DNA of 64,000 bases from Aequorivita vladivostokensis (GTDB taxonomy: Bacteria > Bacteroidota > Bacteroidia > Flavobacteriales > Flavobacteriaceae). The first letter of the stretch is position 1. Each line of letters begins with the position of its first letter. Position numbers and translations under genes: made by a program. The notes under the pieces were generated by a model. The model saw only the letters and a program-made list of their open reading frames with translations, had not been told where the DNA came from and ran no database searches. Shown piece after piece: positions 7,586-16,246 of the stretch. The stretch is taken from positions 1 through 64,000 of the forward strand of contig NZ_JSVU01000007.1 of the NCBI RefSeq assembly GCF_000952855.1. The letters are read 5' to 3'.

Positions 7586-8892
7586 TAAGACGTTACTATA
7601 TTGGTAAAAATCTCATATTCCTTCAAAATCTCTTTTTCATATTTTCTATAAAATTCCGGGTCGAAATTGGCTTCCTTTAAATTTTGGATAACGTAATCCA
7701 CGCTTCGCTTTTCATTTAGCCATTTGTCAAAAACCTCGTGTTTCATCCGTATTCCGAAGGTGTTTATCCCCAGAAATTCATTTGAATTTTTATTATATGA
7801 AATCGTTACGCAGCGAAGGTCGCTCGCACATTTCCAGTGGAATTGTATTTCGTAATCCTTTCGTTTGCTTTGTGAAAAAACCCAGCCGTAGGTTTGGTAT
7901 TCAATATCAAAAAACTTAGCGCTGTTAAACCAGTTTCCGGGATTGTACTCAAAAGGTTTTCCGCAAATAGTCTGCGCCAAGGCTTCACCCATCATTCGGC
8001 CGGTATACCACACTGCCTCTACGGGTGGGCGGTTGCCGATGGGCTCGCGCTGTTGGGCACAATCGCCAATGGCATATACGTCTTCAATGTTTGTTTCCAG
8101 TTTTCGGTTTACCAAAATACCTTTGTCGGTTTCAATTTTTGAATGTTGAAGAAAGGAAATCTGTGGCTTTACACCCGTGGTAATTCCAACCACGCTACAG
8201 GGAATTTCCTCTCCATCCTTGGTTAGTACGGCACGAACGTTGCCGCTACCATCGTCCAAAATTTTATCGAGTTCTGAATTATGCCGAAGATCCACCCCGT
8301 GCGAAACGATATGCCGCGAAATCATTTCGGCATCCTGTTTTGGAAGGACGTTGCTCCAAAACCCATCTTCGCGCACGAGCATCGTAACTTCAATATCGCG
8401 GGTGCGGAGCATTTCGGCCATTTCAACGCCTATCAAACCACCGCCGACGATTACCGCCCGGGGACATTCTTTATTGTTTGGCGCATTTTTTTCAAGTTTT
8501 TCCAAATCCTGTTTCGTAACCAAACCCTGTACGCCATTCAGATCCAAACCTTCCCAACCAAAGGTATTTGTCACCGAGCCTGAGGCAATAATCAGTTTGT
8601 CATACGTTAAGGTGCCGCCGCCTTTAAAATGAAGCGTTTTGTTGTTGGTATCGACCGTTTCAACATAGGCTTTTTTAAGTTCCAATCTATTTTTTTCCCA
8701 AAACCAATGTTCATACGGCTCAATATCGCGCCAGCGCATATGGCCCATATAAACGTACATCAAGGCAGTGCGGGAAAAAAAATGATCGGCTTCAGCGGAA
8801 ATAATGGTTATTTTTTTATTGGAAAGTTTACGAATGTGTCGAGCGGCCGTAATACCTGCAATTCCGTTGCCTATAATGACGATGTGCTCCAT
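7585..8892 (-). CDS. NAD(P)/FAD-dependent oxidoreductase (NirB/rubredoxin-reductase-like)
   Basis: 435 residues. The FAD-binding GNGIAGITAARH lies at 8-19, the second Rossmann motif VIVGGGLIGVEMAEML near 147 binds NAD(P)H, and VYAIGDCAQ near 283 is the C-terminal FAD motif. The fold is that of the pyridine nucleotide-disulfide oxidoreductase class I group without a redox-active Cys pair, as in ferredoxin/rubredoxin reductases and the NirB N-terminus. It probably supplies electrons from NAD(P)H to the membrane polyferredoxin encoded downstream. Its stop codon abuts a palindrome of the RAYT unit. Confidence 0.85.
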   Translation of the reverse strand: MEHIVIIGNGIAGITAARHIRKLSNKKITIISAEADHFFSRTALMYVYMGHMRWRDIEPYEHWFWEKNRLELKKAYVETVDTNNKTLHFKGGGTLTYDKLIIASGSVTNTFGWEGLDLNGVQGLVTKQDLEKLEKNAPNNKECPRAVIVGGGLIGVEMAEMLRTRDIEVTMLVREDGFWSNVLPKQDAEMISRHIVSHGVDLRHNSELDKILDDGSGNVRAVLTKDGEEIPCSVVGITTGVKPQISFLQHSKIETDKGILVNRKLETNIEDVYAIGDCAQQREPIGNRPPVEAVWYTGRMMGEALAQTICGKPFEYNPGNWFNSAKFFDIEYQTYGWVFSQSKRKDYEIQFHWKCASDLRCVTISYNKNSNEFLGINTFGIRMKHEVFDKWLNEKRSVDYVIQNLKEANFDPEFYRKYEKEILKEYEIFTNIVTS

Positions 8893-9022
8893 ACTTTTGG
8901 TGATTGGTTTCTTCAGTCGTTTATAAATTTACGCAATTACAATTGGGGCAGTTTCAAAACAGGTATTAATATTTCCCTAATTTCTCAAATAAAGCCTTAA
9001 ATTCAACTTTTAATATTTCAAA

Positions 9023-10078
9023 ATGATATTGCTTCATCGCTTAGTGTACGGTATTCTTCTTTTCGCCATAATAACTGGGTGCGCCCAAAAGAAGAATTCT
9101 TCCGAAGAAAAACTAATCCAAAATTCGACCGTTTCCAAAATAAACGGTGTGAGCCTTGTGGCAGCTCCCGATTCACTTTCGCACAAAAATGTTGCTTCTT
9201 TAAAGGAAGTCAATGCCAATTATGTTACCGTAATGCCGTTCGGTTTTATAAGAAGTTTATGTCACCCCGAAATAATCTACGACCAAGAACGCCAATGGTT
9301 TGGCGAAGCGCGCCTAGGGGTAACACAATATGTTGAATTGCTTCACAATAACGAAATAGAGGTAATGATGAAACCCCAAATTTGGGTTTGGAATGGCGAA
9401 TATACAGGCTATGTTGAAATGGCTTCGGAGGCAGATTGGCGCCAACTTGAGGAAACCTATAAAAATTTTATCCTCGATTTTGCGAAAATTGCCGAGGCAA
9501 AAAGTATTGAAATTTTCTGTATCGGTACCGAATTGGAAAAATTTATAGAGCACCGTCCCGATTATTGGCGCGAATTGATTGCGGAAGTAAAAAAGGTTTA
9601 CAACGGGAAATTGACCTATGCCGCCAATTGGGACGAATACAGGCGCGTACCGTTTTGGGATGCGCTGGATTATATTGGCGTGGATGCTTATTTCCCAGTT
9701 TCGGAGAGCGAAACTCCAACAGTGGAAGAGGCAATAGCAGGTTGGGAGCGATGGAAAAAAGAATTGAAAGATTTTTCTGAAAAGGAAAACAAAAAAATCC
9801 TCTTTGCGGAATACGGCTACCGAAGTGTCAATTTCAGCGGGAAAGAACCTTGGAAAAGCGATAGGGAAATGACCTCCGTGAATTTAGAGGCACAGGCAAA
9901 TTTGCTGGAAGGACTCTACAAATCGGTTTGGGAAGAGGATTGGTTTGCGGGTGGTTTTCTGTGGAAATGGTTTGTTTTGAACGAAAAAGTGGGAGGCCCC
10001 GATGACAATCAGTTTACGCCACAAAACAAACCAGCCCTACGAGTGGTTTCAAAATATTATTCAACCCAAAAAGAGTAA
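9023..10078 (+). CDS. GH113-like glycoside hydrolase lipoprotein
   Basis: 351 residues beginning with a lipoprotein signal peptide (AIITGC, lipidated Cys20). The remainder reads as a TIM barrel of the GH113 type (beta-mannanase and relatives). GTELE at 168-172 (acid/base E170) and FAEYG at 261-265 (nucleophile E263) are the candidate catalytic glutamates, in the order and spacing expected for clan GH-A. KPQIWVWNG near 117 and DYIGVDAYFP near 216 are further barrel strands. It would act on a beta-linked glycan outside the inner membrane. It diverges from the FAD oxidoreductase. Confidence 0.75.
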   Translation: MILLHRLVYGILLFAIITGCAQKKNSSEEKLIQNSTVSKINGVSLVAAPDSLSHKNVASLKEVNANYVTVMPFGFIRSLCHPEIIYDQERQWFGEARLGVTQYVELLHNNEIEVMMKPQIWVWNGEYTGYVEMASEADWRQLEETYKNFILDFAKIAEAKSIEIFCIGTELEKFIEHRPDYWRELIAEVKKVYNGKLTYAANWDEYRRVPFWDALDYIGVDAYFPVSESETPTVEEAIAGWERWKKELKDFSEKENKKILFAEYGYRSVNFSGKEPWKSDREMTSVNLEAQANLLEGLYKSVWEEDWFAGGFLWKWFVLNEKVGGPDDNQFTPQNKPALRVVSKYYSTQKE

Positions 10079-10087
10079 CAATTTAGG

Positions 10088-10522
10088 CTATCTGTTCTTT
10101 TTCATTTCTTCCAAATAATCCTTCGCGATGGACGTTTTTTGGGTTTCGGTAAAAACCTTTCCTGCCAATTGAAAAAAGCTGTGCTCCTCATCGTCCAAAT
10201 GGTGCTCTACCTTTTCACATAGTTGTTTTGCGTACACAAGCCAGGCGGGAGAATCCATATCGGTTTCGTCTACTTTTTCCATTAGTTCGTCCATTTCGTG
10301 ATGTTCGGCTATCCCGTGGCGGGCGTGTTCCTGCATCATATCGTTATGGATCAATGGCGAATAGAACGTGCGTTCCTCGGTGTCTGCGTGTATTTTTAAT
10401 TCGTGCTTCAGTTTTTCCCACATTTCCTTTCTGCCTTTTGAATCGCCCGAAGTGGAGGTTACCAAACGGCAGAGTTCGCGTTGTTTGTCGTGGTCTTTTC
10501 TAATTGCTTCAAAAATGTTCAT
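10088..10522 (-). CDS. hemerythrin-domain protein
   Basis: 144 residues, all helical. The conserved ligand pattern is present: H10 in KDHDKQR, H-x3-E in IHADTEERTFYSP, a central HHEMDELM, and HHLDDEEHSFF near the C-terminus. Hemerythrin-like domains bind a non-haem di-iron centre and serve in O2/NO sensing, iron handling or repair of iron-sulfur clusters. It stands alone, convergent with the GH113-like gene (9-nt gap), and I see no regulatory site. Confidence 0.85.
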   Translation of the reverse strand: MNIFEAIRKDHDKQRELCRLVTSTSGDSKGRKEMWEKLKHELKIHADTEERTFYSPLIHNDMMQEHARHGIAEHHEMDELMEKVDETDMDSPAWLVYAKQLCEKVEHHLDDEEHSFFQLAGKVFTETQKTSIAKDYLEEMKKNR

Positions 10523-10608
10523 AGCTATGTTTTTGTTAGTTTTTCTTTACAATATCCTAAAAATTTTGGAAAGAAACCACTTTGAAAATCGAAAGATTTT
10601 AAATCTGT

Positions 10609-11370
10609 TTAATTTTCAGCAACTTGATTGGAGAATTTTTCTTCTGAAATTTCCGTGGCATTCGCTTGCTTGATATGCTTCAAATAATATTGGTATAATT
10701 CATCGGCATCTGCGCCAAACCAGCGTTTCACATAAATTGCCCAAAAGTGGTATTGAAGATTCCAAACGCCTTTTTGTCTGTAAAGACGAGCAGAGGTAGT
10801 GATGCATTTTTGGATTACCACAAACTTTTTCCGTTTGTAAAGTTCGTTGATTAAAATATTGTCTTCGTAAATCGTGTAGGTTTCGTCGAAACCGCCAATT
10901 TCCTCAAAAAGTTCTTTGGTTATAAATTGGCTTTGGTCGCCACCGCGACAAGCTCTCCAACGGAATTGCGTAAGCCATCCGGCCAGCTTTAGCCACCAAT
11001 GGTCGCTGTCAAATTTCATTCGGAAACAGCCTGCGGGATTTCCTTTTTTTACTTCGGAAAGAATGTATCTGTCAAAATTTTTTGGCGGAAAGGAATCGAC
11101 GTGCAGAAAGTAAAGTATTTCGCCCGAAGCTGCTTGCGCGCCTTTGTTCATTTGCCTGGCGCGACCTTTGTCAAATTCTATAAACCTAACAGGTTTTAAA
11201 AACCTGTTAGGTTTAAAAGCAAGGATGATGTCTTGGGTGCCATCGCTACTGCCGCCATCAACCAAAATCAATTCAATATCATTTTCCCCCGAAAGATTTT
11301 TCGAAAGAAAATTCAGTAATTCCGTAATGGTTTCGGCCTCGTTTAAAACCGGGATGATGATGGAAAGCAT
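10609..11370 (-). CDS. TIGR04283-type family 2 glycosyltransferase (arsenosugar-associated), with 11-codon insertion
   Basis: 253 residues. SIIIPVLNEAETI at the N-terminus, LVDGGSSDGTQDI near 36-48, KGRARQMNKGA and FLHVDSFPP mark the glycosyltransferase type called rSAM/selenodomain-associated transferase 2. Members accompany the ArsM/ArsS genes, as here, and are thought to act in arsenosugar assembly. An oddity: residues encoded by 11182-11214 (KPNRFLKPVRF) are exactly one copy of the 33-bp palindrome, in frame, between the DGGS-D-x-T block and the GRARQMN block, where relatives have a short loop. Confidence 0.8.
   Translation of the reverse strand: MLSIIIPVLNEAETITELLNFLSKNLSGENDIELILVDGGSSDGTQDIILAFKPNRFLKPVRFIEFDKGRARQMNKGAQAASGEILYFLHVDSFPPKNFDRYILSEVKKGNPAGCFRMKFDSDHWWLKLAGWLTQFRWRACRGGDQSQFITKELFEEIGGFDETYTIYEDNILINELYKRKKFVVIQKCITTSARLYRQKGVWNLQYHFWAIYVKRWFGADADELYQYYLKHIKQANATEISEEKFSNQVAEN
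11182..11214. repeat. 33-bp nested palindrome (copy 4), inside a coding sequence
   Basis: Perfect arms of 15 nt (16 with the flanking base pair) and loop taa; the hexamers are AAACCT/AGGTTT. It lies wholly within the glycosyltransferase gene and is translated as 11 codons in phase 0. Confidence 0.95.
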
Positions 11371-11494
11371 TATTTGGTTTCAGGTTTCAGTTCCAAAGTA
11401 AATCGAACCGTTTCAAATATAATGTTATGATTAGACTCGCAATTGATTTATGCCTAAAAATACCGTTTACTGCCACTGAAAACTGGCCACTTAA

Positions 11495-12295
11495 TTATTG
11501 TTCGTTCAATTCCCAGTTATAATTCTTGTAGCTCAAAGTCGCTCCGGGATTTATCTTCGTATTTGAATATTTGTTGATAAACCCGATGACATCCTGTTTT
11601 CCATTAACCTTATAATCCTTGGCATACCAGTCGAAAATAGAGGAAGCCTTTGGATTGCTGGCTGAAATTTCGTTTTTATCGCTATTGATGAATTCTCTGG
11701 TGGCGCGATCTAATTGTTCGTTGATTTTTGAAGCGGTGTAAGCCTCATCCAAAAGTTTTGGACATGAAATGGAAGCACAATTGATAGCGAAATGGATACG
11801 TGGCTCGTTCATTTTCCGAAGGATTCCGTTTTCAATTCCGCCGAGGGATAGCATTTTATCGCCTACTGCCACACGGCCTTTGGTCCAGGCACCATCAATA
11901 TCTTTTATACTTTTTACGGGGTAGTTTTCCACGATCAATTTTACGGTGGCTGCGTTGTAAAGATTGATATAATACGCTAGCAATTCCTGCACGCTCCAAT
12001 CATCAGTCGGGTTTTTTTCCGAAAGCACTTGCAGATATTCATCCAGCTTGGCCTCGTCCTTTTTAAAGCCTTTGAAATTTACCATTCCTTCGTCGTCCAC
12101 ATATTTTTTCAGCAATTTATCCCATTGCGAATGATCTATATTCACGGCCGAATTTGCGGTGGTCGAGGTAAGTTCGTTTTTCACTTCCTTTGTAGGCTGG
12201 CCTTGACTGCTAACGCCCGCGGCTGAAAGCAGATTGCAACTTTGCAAAAAGAAGGTGAGGAAGAATAGGGTGGCTAGATTTAATGCGGTTTTCAT
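11495..12295 (-). CDS. DUF547 lipoprotein
   Basis: 266 residues with a lipoprotein signal (FFLQSC, Cys20). The central block RIHFAINCASISCPKLLDEAY is the DUF547 signature, with two Cys residues and a predicted papain-like/transglutaminase-type fold. The function is unknown. DUF547 genes are often found with ArsM/ArsS and the TIGR04282/04283 transferases, which fits its place here between the glycosyltransferase and the desaturase. It probably faces the periplasm. Confidence 0.8.
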   Translation of the reverse strand: MKTALNLATLFFLTFFLQSCNLLSAAGVSSQGQPTKEVKNELTSTTANSAVNIDHSQWDKLLKKYVDDEGMVNFKGFKKDEAKLDEYLQVLSEKNPTDDWSVQELLAYYINLYNAATVKLIVENYPVKSIKDIDGAWTKGRVAVGDKMLSLGGIENGILRKMNEPRIHFAINCASISCPKLLDEAYTASKINEQLDRATREFINSDKNEISASNPKASSIFDWYAKDYKVNGKQDVIGFINKYSNTKINPGATLSYKNYNWELNEQ

Positions 12296-12322
12296 TTTTG
12301 TATGGTTTTATTTTTAAAATAG

Positions 12323-13246
12323 TTACGAACTATTTCGACGTTTGGTTTTTATGGGATATAACTCCTGCGAGATAAATTTTGATGGAAAATTTTCATCACC
12401 ATCAAAGCCCAGAGCAATGTCACGGCCGTCATGCGGAATGTGATCTGTCTTAAAAAGATAATCCCAAACACTTAGACTGATCCCGAAATTAACACCGTAT
12501 TGTGCGTGTTTTGGCAAAACTTTAGCGTGATGCCAAATGTGCATTTTTGGATTGTTGAAAATATATTTTAAAAACCCGTAATCCCAACCCAAATTGGCGT
12601 GGTTTAAATGCCCGATTGCGAGTGCCGAGAAATGGACAATCGCAACCGATTCCACATCAAAACCTCCAATGATGGCGAGCGGTATGTAAAGAATAGATTT
12701 GTAAACCACGGGTTCCATCCAATGGTAGCGAAGATGCGCCGCAAATCCCATCTCTTTTACCGAATGGTGCAGTTTGTGAAAATTCCACAGAAAAGGGGAG
12801 TAGTGCAGCAGACGATGCGTGTTCCATTGCACAAAATCGGTAACGAGAAAGAATATTAAAAGCCCTAATCCGAAGGGAAGCGCATCCAAATCCAGAAGTT
12901 GGAAATCCAAAAGTTCCAATCCAACCATTCCCAAAAGATCGTTGAACAGTTCAGCCGTGGCATTTGAGAGAAAAATGAGCACGATTAAATTCAGCAGAAA
13001 AAAATTGAAGAACATATAAAAAGTGTCCAGCCAAAAGTCTTTTCGAAAAACTTTTTGGTTCTTCCGCCACGGAAAGAGCAACTCCAAAACCCAGACTATT
13101 AAAGAAACGAGTATCAATCCATAGAAATAGTTTTCCCAATGGAAATGCGTTATCTCCTTCCACAGATAGTTGAAGTAGCCGTGGTAGGATGTTTTAAATA
13201 TTTCAATATATTTTTCCATCAATGACTTAACATAGTCACTTTTCAA
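12323..13246 (-). CDS. sterol desaturase / fatty acid hydroxylase superfamily protein
   Basis: 307 residues with about four membrane segments. The histidine clusters expected to bind the di-iron centre are present: NTHRLLHYSPFLWNFHKLHHS near 140, HLNHANLG near 210 and MHIWHHAK near 235. The family inserts oxygen or a double bond into lipid chains or sterols. The start is 8 nt downstream of the PiT stop on the same strand, which suggests co-transcription with the arsenosugar genes, though its substrate is unknown. Confidence 0.85.
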   Translation of the reverse strand: MKSDYVKSLMEKYIEIFKTSYHGYFNYLWKEITHFHWENYFYGLILVSLIVWVLELLFPWRKNQKVFRKDFWLDTFYMFFNFFLLNLIVLIFLSNATAELFNDLLGMVGLELLDFQLLDLDALPFGLGLLIFFLVTDFVQWNTHRLLHYSPFLWNFHKLHHSVKEMGFAAHLRYHWMEPVVYKSILYIPLAIIGGFDVESVAIVHFSALAIGHLNHANLGWDYGFLKYIFNNPKMHIWHHAKVLPKHAQYGVNFGISLSVWDYLFKTDHIPHDGRDIALGFDGDENFPSKFISQELYPIKTKRRNSS

Positions 13247-13254
13247 ACAATTGC

Positions 13255-14367
13255 TTACAATATACTTTCAAAAATTTTAAACAAAAGTCCGCTTATTATG
13301 GCAGCCATTGGCAGGGTCAACACCCAAGATAGAAGAATTTTATAAATCACTTTCGGATTGGCCTTTTTGGTAACGGTGCCAATTCCAAAAATAGATCCCA
13401 CGGAAACGTGCGTAGTTGAAACCGGCATTCCGTGGATGCTTGCAGTAGTAACCAAAAGCCCGGTAATCATATTTGCGGTAAAGCCCTGTCCCGAATTCAT
13501 CGGTGTAATTTTTTTGCTCATGGTTTCTCCTACTTTTTTTGCGTTGAGAAGACCCCCGAGCGCCATTGTAATTGCGATTGCCAGCATTCCCCAGTGCAAT
13601 TCCAGTGCGCTTATAATTATCAACAATCCCATTATTTTAGGCGTATCGTTTAGACCACGGGCAAAGCTTACCACACCTGAACTGATGTAATGTAAAGTGT
13701 CCAGCACTTTTTGCGAAGTGATGCCTAAAATCCTTCCATCGTAAGTTTCGGAACAGCCTGCTTTACAGGTGCTTATTTCTATGCTGGAATGGGTTTGGAT
13801 TTTTAAATTTGAATTGGCTAGTTGCGCGGCGGTTTGCTTTTCTGAAACACAAAGGCAACTCTTTTTGCCGATGCCGAGCTTTTTACGCGTGTTCCGAAAA
13901 ATAATATACAAGAGATAACTCAAAACCGCCGCCATCAGTGGACTTGCAATAAGTGGAATTAAAAACGCACTTCCCAATTTTTCAAAATTGAAATCTGAGC
14001 CGATAGCCATAAATCCGGCGCCGAACAATGCTCCAACTAAGCCGTGGGTGGTAGAAATGGGCATTCCTATTTTTGTGGCCAGAAAAACCGTCAATGCCGC
14101 TCCCAAGGCAATGGAGATTGCAAAAGTGGGATTCTGTATCAAATTATCCGGCACTAATCCTTTTCCGGAGAAATTTTTTACTAAAGTTTCAGCCAAAAAA
14201 ATTGCGGCAACAGACCCAGCAAAGGTGGTTACCGTGGCCCAAGTTATCGCTTTTTTGTAATTGGTGGTGCCACTTCCGAAAAGCGTGGCAACTCCTTTAA
14301 AATTATCATTGGCACCATTGCTGAAAGCCAAAAAACAGGCAGCAATAAAAAGTATTATCAATATCAT
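13255..14367 (-). CDS. pit: PiT-family inorganic phosphate transporter
   Basis: 370 residues, about ten membrane segments. The duplicated PiT signatures are visible: SNGANDNFKG (16-25) with STTHGLVGALFG (105-116), and FARGLNDTPKIMG with VSTTHVSVGSIFG in the second half. These are sodium- or proton-driven phosphate permeases and many also carry arsenate. The central cytoplasmic loop carries four cysteines (C171, C173, C201, C205). The position between ArsM and the rest of the arsenosugar genes suggests a role in phosphate/arsenate supply or balance. Confidence 0.9.
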   Translation of the reverse strand: MILIILFIAACFLAFSNGANDNFKGVATLFGSGTTNYKKAITWATVTTFAGSVAAIFLAETLVKNFSGKGLVPDNLIQNPTFAISIALGAALTVFLATKIGMPISTTHGLVGALFGAGFMAIGSDFNFEKLGSAFLIPLIASPLMAAVLSYLLYIIFRNTRKKLGIGKKSCLCVSEKQTAAQLANSNLKIQTHSSIEISTCKAGCSETYDGRILGITSQKVLDTLHYISSGVVSFARGLNDTPKIMGLLIIISALELHWGMLAIAITMALGGLLNAKKVGETMSKKITPMNSGQGFTANMITGLLVTTASIHGMPVSTTHVSVGSIFGIGTVTKKANPKVIYKILLSWVLTLPMAAIISGLLFKIFESIL

Positions 14368-14447
14368 CTTTTAAGGTTTTTTCGATGGATAAAAGACTTA
14401 CGTACTTTTTAGCTGTCCGGTTTTTATATGGAAATTCTCAATGCATT

Positions 14448-15416
14448 TTAGCAGCATCCGCCGCCGTCATAATGAAAAGTTGATTCGCTGATAAAAATGT
14501 CATCTCGATTTAAACTTGCAATGGCTCCCGCTGTTTTATCGCAGATTGCCAAAGGCTGGTTTTTCAGTAAAACGTGGCCTTTTTTATCATCAAAATAGTC
14601 TTCGCTTCCGTAATAGATTGCGGCTTTTCCCGTGAAAACGCAGGGGCCGTCTTCGGGCATCGGGTCTTTTATTGCAGCCACTTCAATGGATTCAATATAA
14701 ATCAACTCATCCGTTGGGTAGTTTTTTGTGTCGAGGATGCGGTAAGGTTTGCGCGCTCGGATTTCTATAGTACCAAAACCAACATCAGTCAATGCTTTTA
14801 CATATTCGGCGATGGGAAGACTGCCGCTGAGGCATAATGCACGAAGACGTGCATCCTCCCGAAGGGTTTCGTTCATTTGCTGCTCACAGGTCGGGTCGCT
14901 CATTACCAAGCGTCCGTGGGGCTTCAAAACGCGGTACATTTCCTCAATTGCTTTTTTAAGATCTTCGGCCTTAAATATATTGAAAAGACAGTTCTGTGCG
15001 GCCACGTCGATGCTGTTGTCTTCCACGGGAAGGTTTAGCGCATCGCCTTTTTTTAAATCGACAAACTCACTTTTAAACCATGGGTTTAATTTTTCAGCTT
15101 CCATGAAATTTTTTCGGGATGCTTCCAGCATTTCATCAACAGTATCAACGCCTATGACGCCGCTTTTGTTTCTGTTGAAATATGAAAATTGAAGCAGTTC
15201 CATTCCACCGCCTACGCCTACGTACAATATTTTCGGACTGTTGGTGAGGTCGCGGGCGTTTACGGTACTTCCGCAGCCGTAATTCATTTCCTGCATAATC
15301 TTCGGAATTTTCAATCCGGGAAGTTCCCAAATAGGGTTGGTGGTGCAACATAACCCAACATCTGGGGTGAGTGCGGCTTGTTTGTAAACATCGTTGGTGG
15401 TATCGAGATAGCTCAT
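14448..15416 (-). CDS. arsM: arsenite S-adenosylmethionine methyltransferase (arsenosugar type)
   Basis: 322 residues. Residues 65-75 (YVGVGGGMELL) form the SAM-binding glycine loop. Cysteines expected to hold As(III) appear at 23, 24 and 48, and later in AAQNCLFN and SDPTCEQQ, and the protein ends in GGGCC. The opening block PDVGLCCTTNPIWELPGLKIPKIMQEMNYGCGSTV (with breaks by position: 19-25, 30-37, 40-52) is typical of ArsM proteins found next to ArsS. The enzyme methylates arsenite to mono- and dimethyl species, the first step toward arsenosugars. PNP lies 9 nt upstream on the same strand. Confidence 0.85.
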   Translation of the reverse strand: MSYLDTTNDVYKQAALTPDVGLCCTTNPIWELPGLKIPKIMQEMNYGCGSTVNARDLTNSPKILYVGVGGGMELLQFSYFNRNKSGVIGVDTVDEMLEASRKNFMEAEKLNPWFKSEFVDLKKGDALNLPVEDNSIDVAAQNCLFNIFKAEDLKKAIEEMYRVLKPHGRLVMSDPTCEQQMNETLREDARLRALCLSGSLPIAEYVKALTDVGFGTIEIRARKPYRILDTKNYPTDELIYIESIEVAAIKDPMPEDGPCVFTGKAAIYYGSEDYFDDKKGHVLLKNQPLAICDKTAGAIASLNRDDIFISESTFHYDGGGCC

Positions 15417-15425
15417 GGTATACTT

Positions 15426-16244
15426 TTAAAGTTGTTTGATTAATTCTGTGAATAATGTAATCATATCCGGCTCTGCTTTGGCGGCCATTGCGATTATTTC
15501 TTCAATATCCACAGGTTGCAGGTTGTCGGGGTCGCATTCATCGGTAAGGATTGAAACGGCAGAAACGCGTAAGCCCAAATGATTGGCTACGATAACCTCT
15601 GGCACGGTGCTCATTCCCACGGCATCGGCACCTATAATTTTTAAATAGCGGTATTCCGCGCGGGTTTCCAATTGCGGCCCAACCACGCTGGCATAAACGC
15701 CTTGGTGCAATTTTATATGTTTTTCGGAAGCAATCTGCTCCATTTTCTGGTTCATTTCAACATTGTAGGGCGCGCTCATATCCACAAAACGTTCGCCCAT
15801 TTTCTCAACACCGCGGAAGGCGAGAGGCGAGTCGCCTTGAAGATTGATATGGTCGTCAATCAGCATTATTTCGCCTTTTTTGAAGTTGAGGTTTATAGCT
15901 CCCGATGCGTTGCTCACCAGCAAATGTTTGATTCCCAAAAGGTGCATTACGCGCACGGGAAAGGTAACGTCGCGCAGCGAATAGCCTTCATAAACGTGAA
16001 ATCGACCCTGCATCAATACTACCTTTTTTCCTTCCAAAGTGCCATAAATCAATTTTCCTTTGTGGAATTCCACGGTGGCGGTGGGAAAATTTGGAATGTG
16101 GTTGTAGCTTACCTCGGCTTCAATTGCCACTTTTTCAATTAATTTTCCGAGGCCCGTGCCTAAAATAATTCCAACTTCGGGTGTATCGAAACCGCGCTGT
16201 TTTAGAAAATCTGCGGCTTCCTCAATGTATTTTAAAATGCTCAT
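15426..16244 (-). CDS. purine nucleoside phosphorylase (type I, trimeric family)
   Basis: 272 residues, the length of trimeric PNPs. GIILGTGLG near 25-33, MQGRFHVYEGY near 78-88, VSNASGAIN near 109-117, GVYASVVGPQLETRAEYR near 182-199, GADAVGMSTVPEVIVA near 205-220, and SILTDECDPDN are family motifs for phosphate, ribose and purine binding. The normal reaction is phosphorolysis of purine nucleosides. Being between ArsM and the transferase genes, it may instead or also remove adenine from a 5'-deoxy-5'-dimethylarsinoyl adenosine intermediate; that is inference. The gap to the upstream gene is 2 nt. Confidence 0.9.
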   Translation of the reverse strand: MSILKYIEEAADFLKQRGFDTPEVGIILGTGLGKLIEKVAIEAEVSYNHIPNFPTATVEFHKGKLIYGTLEGKKVVLMQGRFHVYEGYSLRDVTFPVRVMHLLGIKHLLVSNASGAINLNFKKGEIMLIDDHINLQGDSPLAFRGVEKMGERFVDMSAPYNVEMNQKMEQIASEKHIKLHQGVYASVVGPQLETRAEYRYLKIIGADAVGMSTVPEVIVANHLGLRVSAVSILTDECDPDNLQPVDIEEIIAMAAKAEPDMITLFTELIKQL

Positions 16245-16246
16245 TT

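Noticed and set aside
8177-8632. A 151-codon plus-strand open frame opposite the FAD oxidoreductase
   Set aside because: It is antisense to the Rossmann motif region and is rich in Ser/Thr/Pro, typical of a shadow frame.
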